This document shows, piece after piece, positions 1 to 8,285 of a stretch of 64,000 nt of DNA. Under the pieces are notes generated by a model. The model saw nothing but the letters and a program-made list of their open reading frames with translations, was not told the DNA's origin and did not search any database. The position numbers and the translations under genes were made by a program. The DNA is from Rhizobiaceae bacterium (GTDB lineage Bacteria; Pseudomonadota; Alphaproteobacteria; Rhizobiales; Rhizobiaceae): the NCBI GenBank assembly GCA_019635795.1, contig JAHBYV010000002.1, positions 62,001 to 126,000 of the forward strand, read 5' to 3'. Within the stretch, counting starts at the first letter, position 1; every line of letters starts with the position of its first letter.

Positions 1-1218
1 GACGTTCTGAAGGCTGGTGATGTCGTCTATGTCGAGAAGAAAGAGGACAGCGACGGATACCTTCTGCGTCAGCCCCCCGGTGTCTCAGGTGGCATGGTTG
101 TGATGGACCCGCATACCGGCCGTGTATTGGCTATGGTCGGCGGATTTTCATATTCCCAGTCCGAGTTCAATCGCGCGACGCAGGCAATGCGTCAGCCGGG
201 ATCGTCGTTCAAGCCGATTGTGTACGCTGCAGCGCTCGATAATGGGTACACGCCCGCGTCCGTTATCATGGACGGACCGATTACGATCACAATCGGCAAT
301 CAGGTCTGGAGCCCGAAAAATTATGACGGCAAGGCTGCCGGTCCTTCGACATTGCGCAGCGGTATCGAGCGCTCGCGCAATCTCATGACTGTGCGGCTCG
401 CAAACGATATGGGTATGAACATCGTTTCCGAATACGCTGAGCGTTTCGGTGTCTATAACAAGATGCCCCCCCACATCGCCATGTCGCTTGGATCGGGCGA
501 AACCACCGTCATGCGCATGGTTTCAGCTTATTCCGTCATGGCAAACGGCGGCAAGCAGATCAAGCCGTCGCTTATCGACCGGATACAGGACAGATACGGA
601 AAGACCGTGTTTCGGCACGACGAGCGCGGCTGCGAGAATTGCTCGGCGCAAGAATGGGAAAATCAGGCCGAACCTGAGTTGACGGACACTGCGGAGCAGG
701 TGTTGGACCCGATGACCGCCTACCAGATTACCTCCATGATGGAAGGTGTCGTCCAGCGCGGCACGGCAACGATACTTCGTGAGTTGAATCGGCCTATCGC
801 CGGCAAGACCGGAACGACAAATGACGAAAAGGACGCATGGTTCATTGGCTTCACGCCAAACCTCGTTGCGGGGCTTTACGTTGGGTATGACCAGCCACGC
901 CCTCTAGGGAAGGGTACAACCGGCGGCGGTCTTGCGGCGCCAATATTCAAGGAATTCGTGGCAGACGCGCTGAAGGATGCCCCAGCCATCGATTTTCAGG
1001 TGCCAGCGGGCATGAAGCTCATTCCGATTGACCGCAAGACAGGTATGCAGGCTTCAAAGGGCGATCCAAACACGATCGTCGAAGCATTCAAACCGGGAAC
1101 CGGGCCCGCTGATCGGTATTGGGTGATTGGCATGGACGCGGGAGTTAATCCCTCGGCCGAAGCGCTTTCACCTGCGGCAAAGCAAGCTATCGAAGGTGGT
1201 GGCGGCGGCCTCTACTGA
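1..1218 (+). CDS. mrcA: Penicillin-binding protein 1A, C-terminal part (5' end outside window)
   Basis: Bifunctional peptidoglycan synthase of the inner membrane; only the transpeptidase half is in the window. The reading frame is open from base 1, so the gene starts upstream. The catalytic SxxK motif (GSSFKP), the SxN motif (SRN) and the KTGTT motif (GKTGTTNDEKDAWF) appear in the correct order. The protein ends in a glycine-rich tail (EGGGGGLY). The gene belongs to the host chromosome and converges with the sensor kinase that follows. Family assignment is secure; only the N-terminal glycosyltransferase domain cannot be checked. Confidence 0.92.
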   Translation, partial: DVLKAGDVVYVEKKEDSDGYLLRQPPGVSGGMVVMDPHTGRVLAMVGGFSYSQSEFNRATQAMRQPGSSFKPIVYAAALDNGYTPASVIMDGPITITIGNQVWSPKNYDGKAAGPSTLRSGIERSRNLMTVRLANDMGMNIVSEYAERFGVYNKMPPHIAMSLGSGETTVMRMVSAYSVMANGGKQIKPSLIDRIQDRYGKTVFRHDERGCENCSAQEWENQAEPELTDTAEQVLDPMTAYQITSMMEGVVQRGTATILRELNRPIAGKTGTTNDEKDAWFIGFTPNLVAGLYVGYDQPRPLGKGTTGGGLAAPIFKEFVADALKDAPAIDFQVPAGMKLIPIDRKTGMQASKGDPNTIVEAFKPGTGPADRYWVIGMDAGVNPSAEALSPAAKQAIEGGGGGLY

Positions 1219-1230
1219 CGCCGCACGCCG

Positions 1231-2568
1231 CTAGACTGCAACGACGCACTGGATTTTTGCTCTGAACATCGAGCGTCCAGCAGATATTTGCTCGGCCTGC
1301 AAACGCATGTCGCCACCTGCCTGTCGAACCAATCGGGACACAATTGCAAGGCCGAGTCCGAACCCGTCACCGCGCTTGTCCTGACGCTCATATCTCGCTG
1401 TCAGGCGCTCAACGACTTCCGGAGAGATGAAGTCTGTCTCGTTTTCCGTTTCAATCGTGCCGCTTTCTGTGACGCGCACGGTGATGGCAGAGTTTTCCGG
1501 GCTGTAATCCAATGCGTTTTCAATAAGATTTCGAACCACGATTGCCAGTGCATCAGCGTCAAACTGAACCTGAGGGCCATTTGCTGGCAGGTCGAGTATC
1601 AAGTCCCGGTCGTTCGACCTGCGTGCAATCTCGTCCGCAACCAGCCGGGTAACCAGACTGAGGTTGCAAACGGTCGACTGCGGTAGTTGATCGTAATTCG
1701 AGCGAGCAAGCTGCAGCAGCTTCTCTGTACGTTGCCCAAGGTTTGAAAGGGCACGGGCCACTTCTTCAACCCTTTGCTGTTCCGGCTTTGGCAATTTGGC
1801 CCTTTTCAGAATTTCGATCTGGGCGAGCGCTCCGGCAAGGGGGGTGCGCAGTTCATGAGCGGCATTTGCCGAAAACTCCCGTTCTGCTTCAATTGAGGCC
1901 GCGAGCCTGCTCATGAGCCCGTTTACTGATCTGGCAATTCCCTGCAGTTCATCCGGTATTGAGTCGAGTGCCAGGGACGTGAGCTTGTCGCCATGGCGTT
2001 GGTCGATTTCAGTCCATAAGAGCTTGACTGGTTGGGCGGATCGACGAACGATAAGGCCGATCGCAAATGCGCTTAGTGGGATGAGTGCCAGCATCGGATA
2101 GACGAACCCGGCAGCAGCCTCCATCGTTTCTTCGCGCCTGTAAGACTGGCGCTGGGCAACTTGTACATAGACTGAACCGCCCAGAGACTCGACAGTGAAT
2201 ATGTGCCAACCATCAGATTCGGAAAAGCCGAGTCGCAATTTCTTGGAAAGCGGCTCGGCGGGTGCTTCGTGGGACCGGATCAGTACATTGCCTTCACCGT
2301 TACGAATCTGGAAAATCGCTGGCTGGTGTTCCATTGAAACGGCCTGAGCCAATTCCCGCGCGGCATTTGTCTTGTCCTGCGCCATCAGATCATCAACCGC
2401 CAGAGGCAACAGGCGCCTGGCGACCTGCTCAAGCGTGCGATCCATGGCCTCATTCAGCTCTCTGTGAATTGTAAATGTTCCAGCAGCAAATGCGGCCAGC
2501 GCGAAGAACAGAAGCAGCGTGATAATGCTCGCAGCCAACTTCCTGAAAATGCTGTTTGATCTTTTCAT
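1231..2568 (-). CDS. Two-component sensor histidine kinase (QseC/PmrB-like)
   Basis: Membrane histidine kinase of 445 residues. It has an N-terminal membrane segment (about residues 12-32), a periplasmic sensor region, a second membrane segment (about 157-175), a linker, a HisKA dimerisation domain with phospho-acceptor H238 in AHELRTPLAG, and an ATPase domain with an N-box (NLIENALDYSP) and a G-box (GFGLGLAIV). It overlaps the response-regulator gene by 4 bases, so the two are co-transcribed and co-translated. The signal is unknown. The PepSY protein divergent from the pair may be the sensed or regulated product. Confidence 0.88.
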   Translation of the reverse strand: MKRSNSIFRKLAASIITLLLFFALAAFAAGTFTIHRELNEAMDRTLEQVARRLLPLAVDDLMAQDKTNAARELAQAVSMEHQPAIFQIRNGEGNVLIRSHEAPAEPLSKKLRLGFSESDGWHIFTVESLGGSVYVQVAQRQSYRREETMEAAAGFVYPMLALIPLSAFAIGLIVRRSAQPVKLLWTEIDQRHGDKLTSLALDSIPDELQGIARSVNGLMSRLAASIEAEREFSANAAHELRTPLAGALAQIEILKRAKLPKPEQQRVEEVARALSNLGQRTEKLLQLARSNYDQLPQSTVCNLSLVTRLVADEIARRSNDRDLILDLPANGPQVQFDADALAIVVRNLIENALDYSPENSAITVRVTESGTIETENETDFISPEVVERLTARYERQDKRGDGFGLGLAIVSRLVRQAGGDMRLQAEQISAGRSMFRAKIQCVVAV

Positions 2569-3224
2569 TGCACGACCAGTTTGTATCCGACACCTCGGAT
2601 TGTCTTGATGGTGTCACGCCCCACTTTCTTGCGGATGCGACTTAGATAAACTTCAATGGTGTTGCTCTCGACTTCCATGCCGAACGCATAAATTGCATCC
2701 TCAAGGTGTCGCTTGCTGACTGTCGCGCCCGGTTTTCGGGCGAGCTCCTCAAGCACGATCCACTCACGCGAGCTTAAAAACACTTCGCGATTCATTTGCA
2801 TGACAACGCGGCGCGCCAGATCTATCTCCGCACTGCCCGTGCGGATTACAGGACTTGTTCTGCCCGAATATCGTCGGGCAACGGCCGTAATGCGGGCAGA
2901 TAGTTCATCAAGCTCGAACGGTTTTACAAGATAATCATCCGCCCCGGCATTCAACCCGTCGATCCGTTCCGACAACCTGTCGCGCGCGGTGAGAATAATT
3001 ATCGCTGCAGGATTGTCGGCGCGGCGCAACTTGCGCAAAAGGTCGAGACCGTTTCCGTCGGGCAAACGAAGGTCCAGCAGGATCATTTCATAGCTCGCCA
3101 CAGACATAAGCTCATCTGCTTCAGCAAGATGGTGTGCGCGGTCAACGGCATGACCAAGCGAAGCGACATGGTCGCGAATCGCGCTCCCAAGCACGGGGTC
3201 ATCTTCCACAAGCAGAACGCGCAT
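2565..3224 (-). CDS. OmpR-family response regulator
   Basis: DNA-binding response regulator of 219 residues. The receiver domain starts MRVLLVEDDP with acidic residues D8/D9 and phospho-acceptor D51 (MILLDLRLPDG). A winged-helix domain at the C-terminus ends in the usual IRGVGYKL. An in-frame start at 3260 exists, but the ATG at 3224 has an AAAGGA ribosome site and gives the canonical N-terminus, so it is preferred. The partner kinase overlaps downstream. The gene is divergent from a PepSY gene across a long inverted repeat. Confidence 0.9.
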   Translation of the reverse strand: MRVLLVEDDPVLGSAIRDHVASLGHAVDRAHHLAEADELMSVASYEMILLDLRLPDGNGLDLLRKLRRADNPAAIIILTARDRLSERIDGLNAGADDYLVKPFELDELSARITAVARRYSGRTSPVIRTGSAEIDLARRVVMQMNREVFLSSREWIVLEELARKPGATVSKRHLEDAIYAFGMEVESNTIEVYLSRIRKKVGRDTIKTIRGVGYKLVVQ

Positions 3225-3263
3225 CGAAACAATCCTTTGGCTTGAAAAATCGATTTTCAAGGA

Positions 3264-3318
3264 AACCTGACACCAGGCTGAACGTATTGGTGTCGATCAT
3301 TCAGCCCCATGTCAGGTT
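3264..3318. promoter_or_regulatory. Imperfect inverted repeat in the divergent promoter region
   Basis: Two 21 bp arms (3264-3284 and 3298-3318) are inverted copies apart from four mismatches, with a 13 bp spacer. Each arm contains AACCTGACA and GGCTGAA or their complement. It lies between the start of the response regulator (minus) and the PepSY gene (plus), the expected place for a binding site that controls both. Its use by this regulator is inferred. Confidence 0.55.
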
Positions 3319-3365
3319 CGGTAGACAGATTAGCATCATCTCAAATCTGTTATGGAGGCATTTTA

Positions 3366-3632
3366 ATGTTGAGATCGTTCGTTCTATCAGCCGCCGCGCT
3401 GACATTCCTTTCCGGGGCAGCATTTGCCGAAAACCGCTGCAATGCACCAACCGACCAATGGCAGGCGCCCGAGAAGCTTCAGGCGCAGCTGGAAAAGGAA
3501 GGCTGGAAAATCCGCAAGATCAAGACCGACAACGGTTGCTACGAAGTCTATGCAACTGACGCGGCTGGCAAGCGCAAGGAAACATATTTTGATCCGGTCA
3601 CGCTGCAGCCGGTTGGCGAAGACGATGATTGA
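3366..3632 (+). CDS. Secreted PepSY-domain protein
   Basis: Small exported protein of 88 residues. A Sec signal peptide (MLRSFVLSAAALTFLSGAAFA) precedes a short PepSY-like domain (EKLQAQLEKEGWKIRKIKTDNGCYEVYATDA) and an acidic tail. The ATG at 3366 follows a TATGGAGG ribosome site. It is divergent from the two-component pair and overlaps the cytochrome b561 gene by 8 bases (3625-3632). This arrangement is common in alphaproteobacteria, where PepSY and cytochrome b genes are targets of the adjacent regulator. The biochemical role is unknown. Confidence 0.8.
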   Translation: MLRSFVLSAAALTFLSGAAFAENRCNAPTDQWQAPEKLQAQLEKEGWKIRKIKTDNGCYEVYATDAAGKRKETYFDPVTLQPVGEDDD

Positions 3633-4194
3633 TCGGTTCATCATGACACAACGTATCCAAAAAACCGTCAAGGTTTGGAGCGTTGCCACACGGTTGTTTC
3701 ACTGGTCACTCGTGGCCAGTGTTGCAACCGCCTGGTTGACTTCCGATGAATTTCGCTCAGCGCACGAACTTGCCGGATACTGCGCGCTAGGTCTGGTGGC
3801 GTTTCGTGTTATTCAGGGCCTCATTGGCGAGCGCTACGCGCGTTTTTCGCAGTTTGTCCGCTCTCCAGTTCACACTCTGAAATATCTTGGCTCCATGGCT
3901 CGCGGTCGTGAGGCTCGCTATATCGGGCACAATCCCGCTGGCGCGCTGATGGTGTTGGCGCTCCTTGTTACCGTGTTTGGCACTGGTCTGACAGGCTGGA
4001 TGCAAACGACAGATACGTGGTGGGGTATCGAGTGGGTTGAAGAGGTTCATGAGGTGCTCGCCAACTCGCTGCTCGTTCTCATTGCACTACACGTTGCTGG
4101 CGTCATTCTGGCCAGCCACCGGCACGGCGAAAATCTCGTTCGCGCAATGGTCAATGGCAAAAAACCTGCACCTGGCTCCGGCGATATAGGCTGA
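3625..4194 (+). CDS. Cytochrome b561-type membrane protein
   Basis: Integral membrane haem b protein of the prokaryotic cytochrome b561 family. Four hydrophobic segments are visible, with candidate haem-ligand histidines in RLFHWSLVAS, SAHELAGYCALG, EEVHEVLANS and LIALHVAGVI. It probably transfers electrons at the inner membrane. The start overlaps the end of the PepSY gene; an internal ATG at 3643 would remove six residues and is equally possible. It is co-oriented with the PepSY gene and probably in the same transcript. Confidence 0.85.
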   Translation: MIDRFIMTQRIQKTVKVWSVATRLFHWSLVASVATAWLTSDEFRSAHELAGYCALGLVAFRVIQGLIGERYARFSQFVRSPVHTLKYLGSMARGREARYIGHNPAGALMVLALLVTVFGTGLTGWMQTTDTWWGIEWVEEVHEVLANSLLVLIALHVAGVILASHRHGENLVRAMVNGKKPAPGSGDIG

Positions 4195-4463
4195 ACATAT
4201 TTGGAACTGGTTCATGGTCTGAGCCAGTTCCCTCTGCATTCCATCTGCGTGGATTTTCTTTCCTGTTTCAGGATCGTCCAAATAAAAAGTCAGGGTCCTT
4301 GTGTTTTGAGCAAAAGACCCTATATTGGACAAATCGAACTTGCGTGTTGAACTTTGTTTCGCGCTACGGCGTATCTGGCGATCTTCTTCTTCAACTTCGA
4401 TTTTTTTGTACGTTGGCTTGCTGCCAGCGTCCAGCAACTTATGAACGATGAAAGGTTGTCGTC
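4195..4463. other. Intergenic region, no gene seen
   Basis: A stretch of 269 bases between cytochrome b561 and cspA with no convincing coding frame. It probably holds the cspA promoter and a long structured 5' untranslated leader, as is usual for cold-shock genes, but no specific thermosensor fold could be proven by eye. Confidence 0.4.
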
Positions 4464-4673
4464 ATGAATACAGGTACAGTCAAGTTCTTCAATGCCACCA
4501 AAGGCTTTGGTTTTATCGCACCGGACAATGGCGGCGCGGATGTGTTTGTCCATATCTCCGCTGTAGAGCGCGCAGGAATGCGTTCCATCGTTGAAGGGCA
4601 GAAGCTGTCGTTTGATATCGTCGCGGATCGCCGCAGCGGAAAGAGCGCAGCGGAAAACCTCCAGGCGGCATAA
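4464..4673 (+). CDS. Cold-shock protein, CspA family
   Basis: Single-domain nucleic-acid-binding protein of 69 residues. The RNP1 motif (KGFGFI) and RNP2 motif (VFVHIS) of the cold-shock domain are intact, and the length is typical. It is expected to act as an RNA chaperone. The gene is in the host chromosome on the plus strand. Confidence 0.95.
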   Translation: MNTGTVKFFNATKGFGFIAPDNGGADVFVHISAVERAGMRSIVEGQKLSFDIVADRRSGKSAAENLQAA

Positions 4674-4803
4674 CGCTTGAAGTGACTCGCAAGCACGAAT
4701 GTACCGCTGCGGGTCGTGAAGGAAGTCGTCTGGGTTGGCGCATGAGATGGCAGATAGCTGTTTGAGTGCCGCAGATGGACGGCAGCCTGTAAGTGTAACG
4801 AAG

Positions 4804-4833
4804 GGTCGGGGTAATGCCCGGCCTTTTTGTTTT
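4804..4833 (+). terminator. Rho-independent terminator
   Basis: A 7 bp GC-rich stem (GGTCGGG paired with CCCGGCC) closes a 6-base loop and is followed by TTTTTGTTTT. It lies between cspA and the small basic protein gene on the plus strand. Confidence 0.65.
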
Positions 4834-4850
4834 AGAGTGTGGAGACGAGA

Positions 4851-5072
4851 ATGCTTAACAAATTCGAGACGCCATCCCTGACAAAAGTCAATCGGCAGAC
4901 CCAAAAAGCTGAAACCACAAATACCGTGGCTCGCACCATAATTGAGTCTGAAGCATCAAAGCGTGAGGCCAAAACGGCACGCTTGCGGGCCGCGCGTTTG
5001 AAAGCGGAAGCTGAGCGTCCGATAGCTCCTGCTGTAGCAAAAACGCGGAAAGCTTCGACGAGTCGCGGCTAA
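4851..5072 (+). CDS. Small basic hypothetical protein
   Basis: Predicted protein of 73 residues, rich in Lys, Arg, Ala and Glu, with a helix-forming middle (SEASKREAKTARLRAARLKAE). The ATG at 4851 is preferred over an in-frame GTG at 4839. No family is recognised. It lies between a terminator and the tRNA-Leu remnant, so it is the last host gene before the ICE. Confidence 0.5.
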   Translation: MLNKFETPSLTKVNRQTQKAETTNTVARTIIESEASKREAKTARLRAARLKAEAERPIAPAVAKTRKASTSRG

Positions 5073-5107
5073 GCAGCACGTAAGAGAGTTGTCGACACGG
5101 AGATTGT

Positions 5108-5161
5108 TGGTGGCCGCTGTGGGAATCGAACCCACACGGGCAAAGCCCGAGAGATTTTAAG
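5108..5161 (-). pseudogene. 3' half of host tRNA-Leu(UAA), separated by the ICE
   Basis: Reading on the minus strand, the segment gives CTTAAAATCTCT (anticodon loop and 3' anticodon stem), a long variable arm (CGGGC-TTT-GCCCG), a T arm (GTGGG-TTCGATT-CCCAC), acceptor strand AGCGGCC, discriminator A and an encoded CCA. The expected 5' half (GGTAGACG and so on) is missing from the neighbouring ICE sequence and is found 43.6 kb away at 48738-48779. Joining the two gives a complete 86-nt tRNA. As it stands this half cannot make a tRNA. Confidence 0.92.
5152..5161. repeat. attL core (anticodon-loop direct repeat)
   Basis: AGATTTTAAG, identical to 48738-48747. On the tRNA strand it reads CTTAAAATCT, which is the complete anticodon loop plus three bases of the 3' anticodon stem. 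The sequence to its left is host tRNA and the sequence to its right is ICE. Confidence 0.85.
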
Positions 5162-5303
5162 CCAGAGCATGGCATCCGCACCGGGCTAACGATGGGCTTG
5201 GATGAGGCTTGCTGTAGCAGGTTTTCCGCCAGGCCAAGGTCTTCCATCATATCCCGGTGCGCGATGCAAACCGCCCCGGTTCCCTTCCGCCTGGCTCCTA
5301 GCC

Positions 5304-5322
5304 GGCCCCTGGAATCGGGGCC
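5304..5322 (+). other. Hairpin in the integrase leader
   Basis: A perfect 6 bp stem (GGCCCC with GGGGCC) around a 7-base loop, followed by TTT, lies just ahead of the integrase ribosome site AGGAG (5328-5332). It could act as a weak attenuator or only as leader structure; nothing in the sequence decides this. Confidence 0.3.
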
Positions 5323-5337
5323 TTTCAGGAGCACCTC

Positions 5338-6537
5338 ATGGCGAAGATCAAACTCACCAAGTCCGTCGTTGACACGGCGCAGGCGCAAACCTGCGACGTG
5401 GAACTCCGGGATACGCTCGTTCCGGGCTTCTTGTGCAAGGTTACACCAGCCGGCCGCAAGGTATTCATGGTTCAGTACCGCACGAACTCCGGCGTGCGGC
5501 GCAAGCCGGCACTCGGCCAGTTCGGCGAGCTGACTGTCGAACAGGCCCGGTCGCTGGCGCAAGACTGGCTGGCCGAAGTCCGGCGCGGCGGCGACCCCGG
5601 ACTCGACAAGGCCGAAGCCCGCAAGGCTCCGACAGTCAAGGAGCTGTGCGGCCGGTTCATGGACGACCACTCCAAGCTGCACAACAAGCCGAGTACGCAG
5701 GCCGGCTATCAGTACCAGATCGACAGCTTCGTCATCCAGGCTTTCGGCAGCAAGAAGGTTCACGAGGTCACGCGCCACGACATCACCGCGCTGATGAAGC
5801 GCATGGAGAAGTCGCCCACCCAAGCCAACCGCGTGCTGTCGCTCGTCCGCAAGATGTTCAACCTGGCCGAACTGTGGGGCTACCGACCCGATGGCTCCAA
5901 TCCCTGCCGCCACGTGCCCAAGTATCCCGAAAAGGGTTCGACCCGGCTCATTACCGACGAGCAGATGGTCAAGCTGTTCGCCTATCTGGACAAGGCCGAG
6001 GCCGAAGGCTTGGAACATCCCATCCACCTGCTTGCCGTCCGCCTGCAATTCGAGTTCGCGGCGCGCATGTCGGAGGTTCTTCTGTTGCAGTGGGATTGGC
6101 TCGACCTGCCCAATGGCCGGGTGGTCTGGCCGGACAGCAAGACCGGCGATATGTCCAAGCCCTTGAGCGAGGAAGCCCGCCGGCGGCTGACGAATGCCCC
6201 GCGCTACGGCGATTCGCCCTACGTTTGCCCGGCGATCCTCGACCACAGCAAGCCCCTCAGCCCCCATACCTACTACCAGGCGTGGCGGCGCATCCTCAGC
6301 AATGCCGGTGTACCGAAGGTCGGCACCCACGGCATCCGCCACCGCTCGGCGACCGACATTGCCAATTCGGGCGTGCCCCTCAAGGTCGGCATGGCGCTGA
6401 CGGCGCACAAGACCGTGGCGATGTTCATGCGCTACGTCCATACCGAGGACGATCCGGTGCGGCAAGCGGCCGAATTGGTGGCGGCCCGGCGCAAGACGAT
6501 CACGAGTGCGCAGCGCCCGGCAGAGGTAGAAGCATGA
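5338..6537 (+). CDS. int: Site-specific tyrosine recombinase (ICE integrase)
   Basis: Integrase of 399 residues that should cut and rejoin the tRNA-Leu anticodon-loop core at the ICE ends. An N-terminal arm-binding domain of the DUF4102 type (about 5-95) is followed by a core-binding domain (about 100-190) and a catalytic domain. The catalytic residues R243 (ARMSEVLLLQW), H331 and R334 (HGIRHR), H357 and nucleophile Y366 (FMRYVH) are all present. The gene starts 177 bases from attL and reads into the element, the usual position. The preceding AGGAG supports this start. Confidence 0.93.
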   Translation: MAKIKLTKSVVDTAQAQTCDVELRDTLVPGFLCKVTPAGRKVFMVQYRTNSGVRRKPALGQFGELTVEQARSLAQDWLAEVRRGGDPGLDKAEARKAPTVKELCGRFMDDHSKLHNKPSTQAGYQYQIDSFVIQAFGSKKVHEVTRHDITALMKRMEKSPTQANRVLSLVRKMFNLAELWGYRPDGSNPCRHVPKYPEKGSTRLITDEQMVKLFAYLDKAEAEGLEHPIHLLAVRLQFEFAARMSEVLLLQWDWLDLPNGRVVWPDSKTGDMSKPLSEEARRRLTNAPRYGDSPYVCPAILDHSKPLSPHTYYQAWRRILSNAGVPKVGTHGIRHRSATDIANSGVPLKVGMALTAHKTVAMFMRYVHTEDDPVRQAAELVAARRKTITSAQRPAEVEA

Positions 6538-6670
6538 GTAGGACGCCGCCCACTGGGGCTGCGCGGGGCGCTGCCACAGCCGGCCCACAAGGAAATCCGA
6601 GACAGTGTCTCGGAAATGTGGGCGCTGGCTCGCCCCCTTCTCCTTGACTTTCATTCGTCTATAAACGAAA

Positions 6671-7006
6671 ATGACCATGTACCGGATCGAGCACTACCTT
6701 ACGGCCGACGGGCAGAAGGATCTCTACACCGACTGGCTGCGGCGCTTGCGTGATGCCCAAGCCAAGGTGGCGGTCATCCGTCGCGTGGCCCGTGTCGAGC
6801 AAGGCAACTTTGGCGACCACAAGTTCTGCCGCGATGGCGTGTGGGAGCTGCGCATCGACGTGGGGCCGGGCTATCGGGTGTATTACGGCCTAGCAGGCCA
6901 GCGGCTGGTGTTGCTGCTGTGCGGTGGCGACAAGCGCACGCAGGATGCGGACATTGACCGGGCGGTGGACTATTGGCAGGACTGGCAACGGAGAACCGAC
7001 GAATGA
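6671..7006 (+). CDS. HigB/RelE-type toxin (addiction-module killer protein)
   Basis: Protein of 111 residues resembling the Gp49/HigB branch of the RelE toxin fold. Recognisable parts are the N-terminal TADGQKDLYTDWLRRLRD, RRVARVEQGNFGD, a strand GVWELRID, GPGYRVYY and LLLLCGGDKRTQ. Members cleave mRNA, usually on the ribosome. The stop overlaps the antitoxin start (ATGA), so toxin precedes antitoxin, as in higBA. It probably stabilises the ICE against loss. Confidence 0.85.
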   Translation: MTMYRIEHYLTADGQKDLYTDWLRRLRDAQAKVAVIRRVARVEQGNFGDHKFCRDGVWELRIDVGPGYRVYYGLAGQRLVLLLCGGDKRTQDADIDRAVDYWQDWQRRTDE

Positions 7007-7320
7007 GAAGCAGACCCCATGACGAGGCGATGGCCGAGCTGTACCGCAGCGATCCGGCGCTCGCACTTGAAGTCATCAACAACATCCTGGCCGAGGGCGA
7101 CCAGGCCGAGTTGATGACCGTGCTGCGCCAGCTTGCGCAGACAGTCGGCGGCGTGCAGGCGGTGGCCGAACAGGCTCACCTGAACCCGACGCAGCTTTAC
7201 CGCACGCTGTCGCCGAAGGGCAATCCCGCCCTGAACAGCTTGACCGCCATCCTCAAGACGATGGGCCTGCGTTTGGCGGTGCAGCCGCTGGCCTCTGCGC
7301 CCTCGGCGCACGCCGCTTGA
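7003..7320 (+). CDS. HigA-type antitoxin / HTH regulator
   Basis: Protein of 105 residues with a helix-turn-helix (GGVQAVAEQAHLNPTQLYRTLS) and the ending NSLTAILKTMGLRLAVQPL, typical of the probable addiction-module antidote family paired with Gp49-like toxins. The ATG at 7003 overlaps the toxin stop codon. A TTG at 6973 is in frame but would overlap the toxin more deeply and is not preferred. It should neutralise the toxin and repress the operon. Confidence 0.85.
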   Translation: MRSRPHDEAMAELYRSDPALALEVINNILAEGDQAELMTVLRQLAQTVGGVQAVAEQAHLNPTQLYRTLSPKGNPALNSLTAILKTMGLRLAVQPLASAPSAHAA

Positions 7321-7326
7321 TGTTCG

Positions 7327-8268
7327 ATGCCTATGGCGAGCACCGTTCACCCGATTCACTTTGAAGACTACAGCGGCGTTCAATTTGAGCGTCTTGCTTT
7401 TGCTTATCACGTTCGTGCTGGCTGGCGCGATCTGATCTGGCACGGCCAATCGGGGGGCGACCAGGGGCGAGATATCTTCGGGATCGAGGAGTTTGACGAT
7501 CGACCTGCGCGCAAAACGATCATCCAGTGCGCCAATCGTGACACCCTGTCCCTGGCGAAAGCCCGAACCGACATGGAGAAGGCTGTCGCGGCTGCTGGCG
7601 GTAAGCCAGATGCCTTCAAATTCATCTGTCGTGGTTCAGTCTCCGACGCCAGCAGAACACGGATCAGCGATGCCGCTGCTGCACTTGGCGTAGCGCATGT
7701 GACGATTTGGTCGAGCGTCGAGTTCGAGGAGAACTTGCGTCTGCGTGGCGAATATCTCTTGCACCGCTTCGTCCAGGGCGTCGAGTTCCCCGAAGGCGAA
7801 GCTGAAATCCGCAAGTTCGCTGACGACTTCCCTGATTTATCCGACGCCGATGCGCTGGGTTTGATGGCCGCCGTATTCGACCGGCCCGCTTTTCGCACAC
7901 CGTTTCAGCAGGAAAGTTCGCTGCCCGCTTTCCAGCAAGCTGTTGAGGACACCATCGGAGCACTCAACACCGGCGCGTGGAGAACACGTGAAGGCACCGA
8001 AATCCGGCGCATCCCATCGATCCATCACATCAGAGATCAGCGTGTTCGCAAGGTGCTGGCCCAGGTTGTGCGTCAGGTCGATGAACTACGCCGCATTTTC
8101 GTCTCTCGCCTCCGAGAGGGCGAGATCCGGCATTGTGGATGCGGCAAAGCGGACTGCCCTACCTACATGCTCGGTTCTCGTGTGGCCGACGAACTGGATG
8201 CCGCCCGTGACCGCGTCCTCACCACCTTCCGCTCGGTGCATGCACCGTTCGATGTTGCCGTTCGATAG
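7327..8268 (+). CDS. Mrr-like PD-(D/E)XK nuclease-domain protein
   Basis: Predicted cytoplasmic protein of 313 residues. The N-terminal 100 residues look like a restriction-endonuclease fold: FEDYSGVQFERLAF, the acidic GGDQGRDIFG, and a strand KTIIQCANRD where Mrr-type nucleases usually have QxK. The expected lysine is absent from that position, so activity may be altered. The rest (about 150-313) is unassigned and contains a Cys cluster (HCGCGKADC). It starts 6 bases after the antitoxin and is followed closely by the TIGR02391-type gene. A role in defence is inferred from the domain and setting. Confidence 0.6.
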   Translation: MPMASTVHPIHFEDYSGVQFERLAFAYHVRAGWRDLIWHGQSGGDQGRDIFGIEEFDDRPARKTIIQCANRDTLSLAKARTDMEKAVAAAGGKPDAFKFICRGSVSDASRTRISDAAAALGVAHVTIWSSVEFEENLRLRGEYLLHRFVQGVEFPEGEAEIRKFADDFPDLSDADALGLMAAVFDRPAFRTPFQQESSLPAFQQAVEDTIGALNTGAWRTREGTEIRRIPSIHHIRDQRVRKVLAQVVRQVDELRRIFVSRLREGEIRHCGCGKADCPTYMLGSRVADELDAARDRVLTTFRSVHAPFDVAVR

Positions 8269-8285
8269 ACGCGGAGAGGTCGGCA

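Noticed and set aside
5162-5337. Possible ICE-supplied 5' half that would rebuild the tRNA-Leu at attL
   Set aside because: The minus-strand sequence next to the core (CATGCTCTGG) does not pair with the anticodon stem and has no D-arm GGTAGACG or matching acceptor strand.
4888-6678. Open frame of 596 codons on the minus strand
   Set aside because: It runs across the tRNA half, the attL junction and the whole integrase gene in antisense. The integrase on the plus strand has all catalytic residues, so this is a composition-driven shadow.
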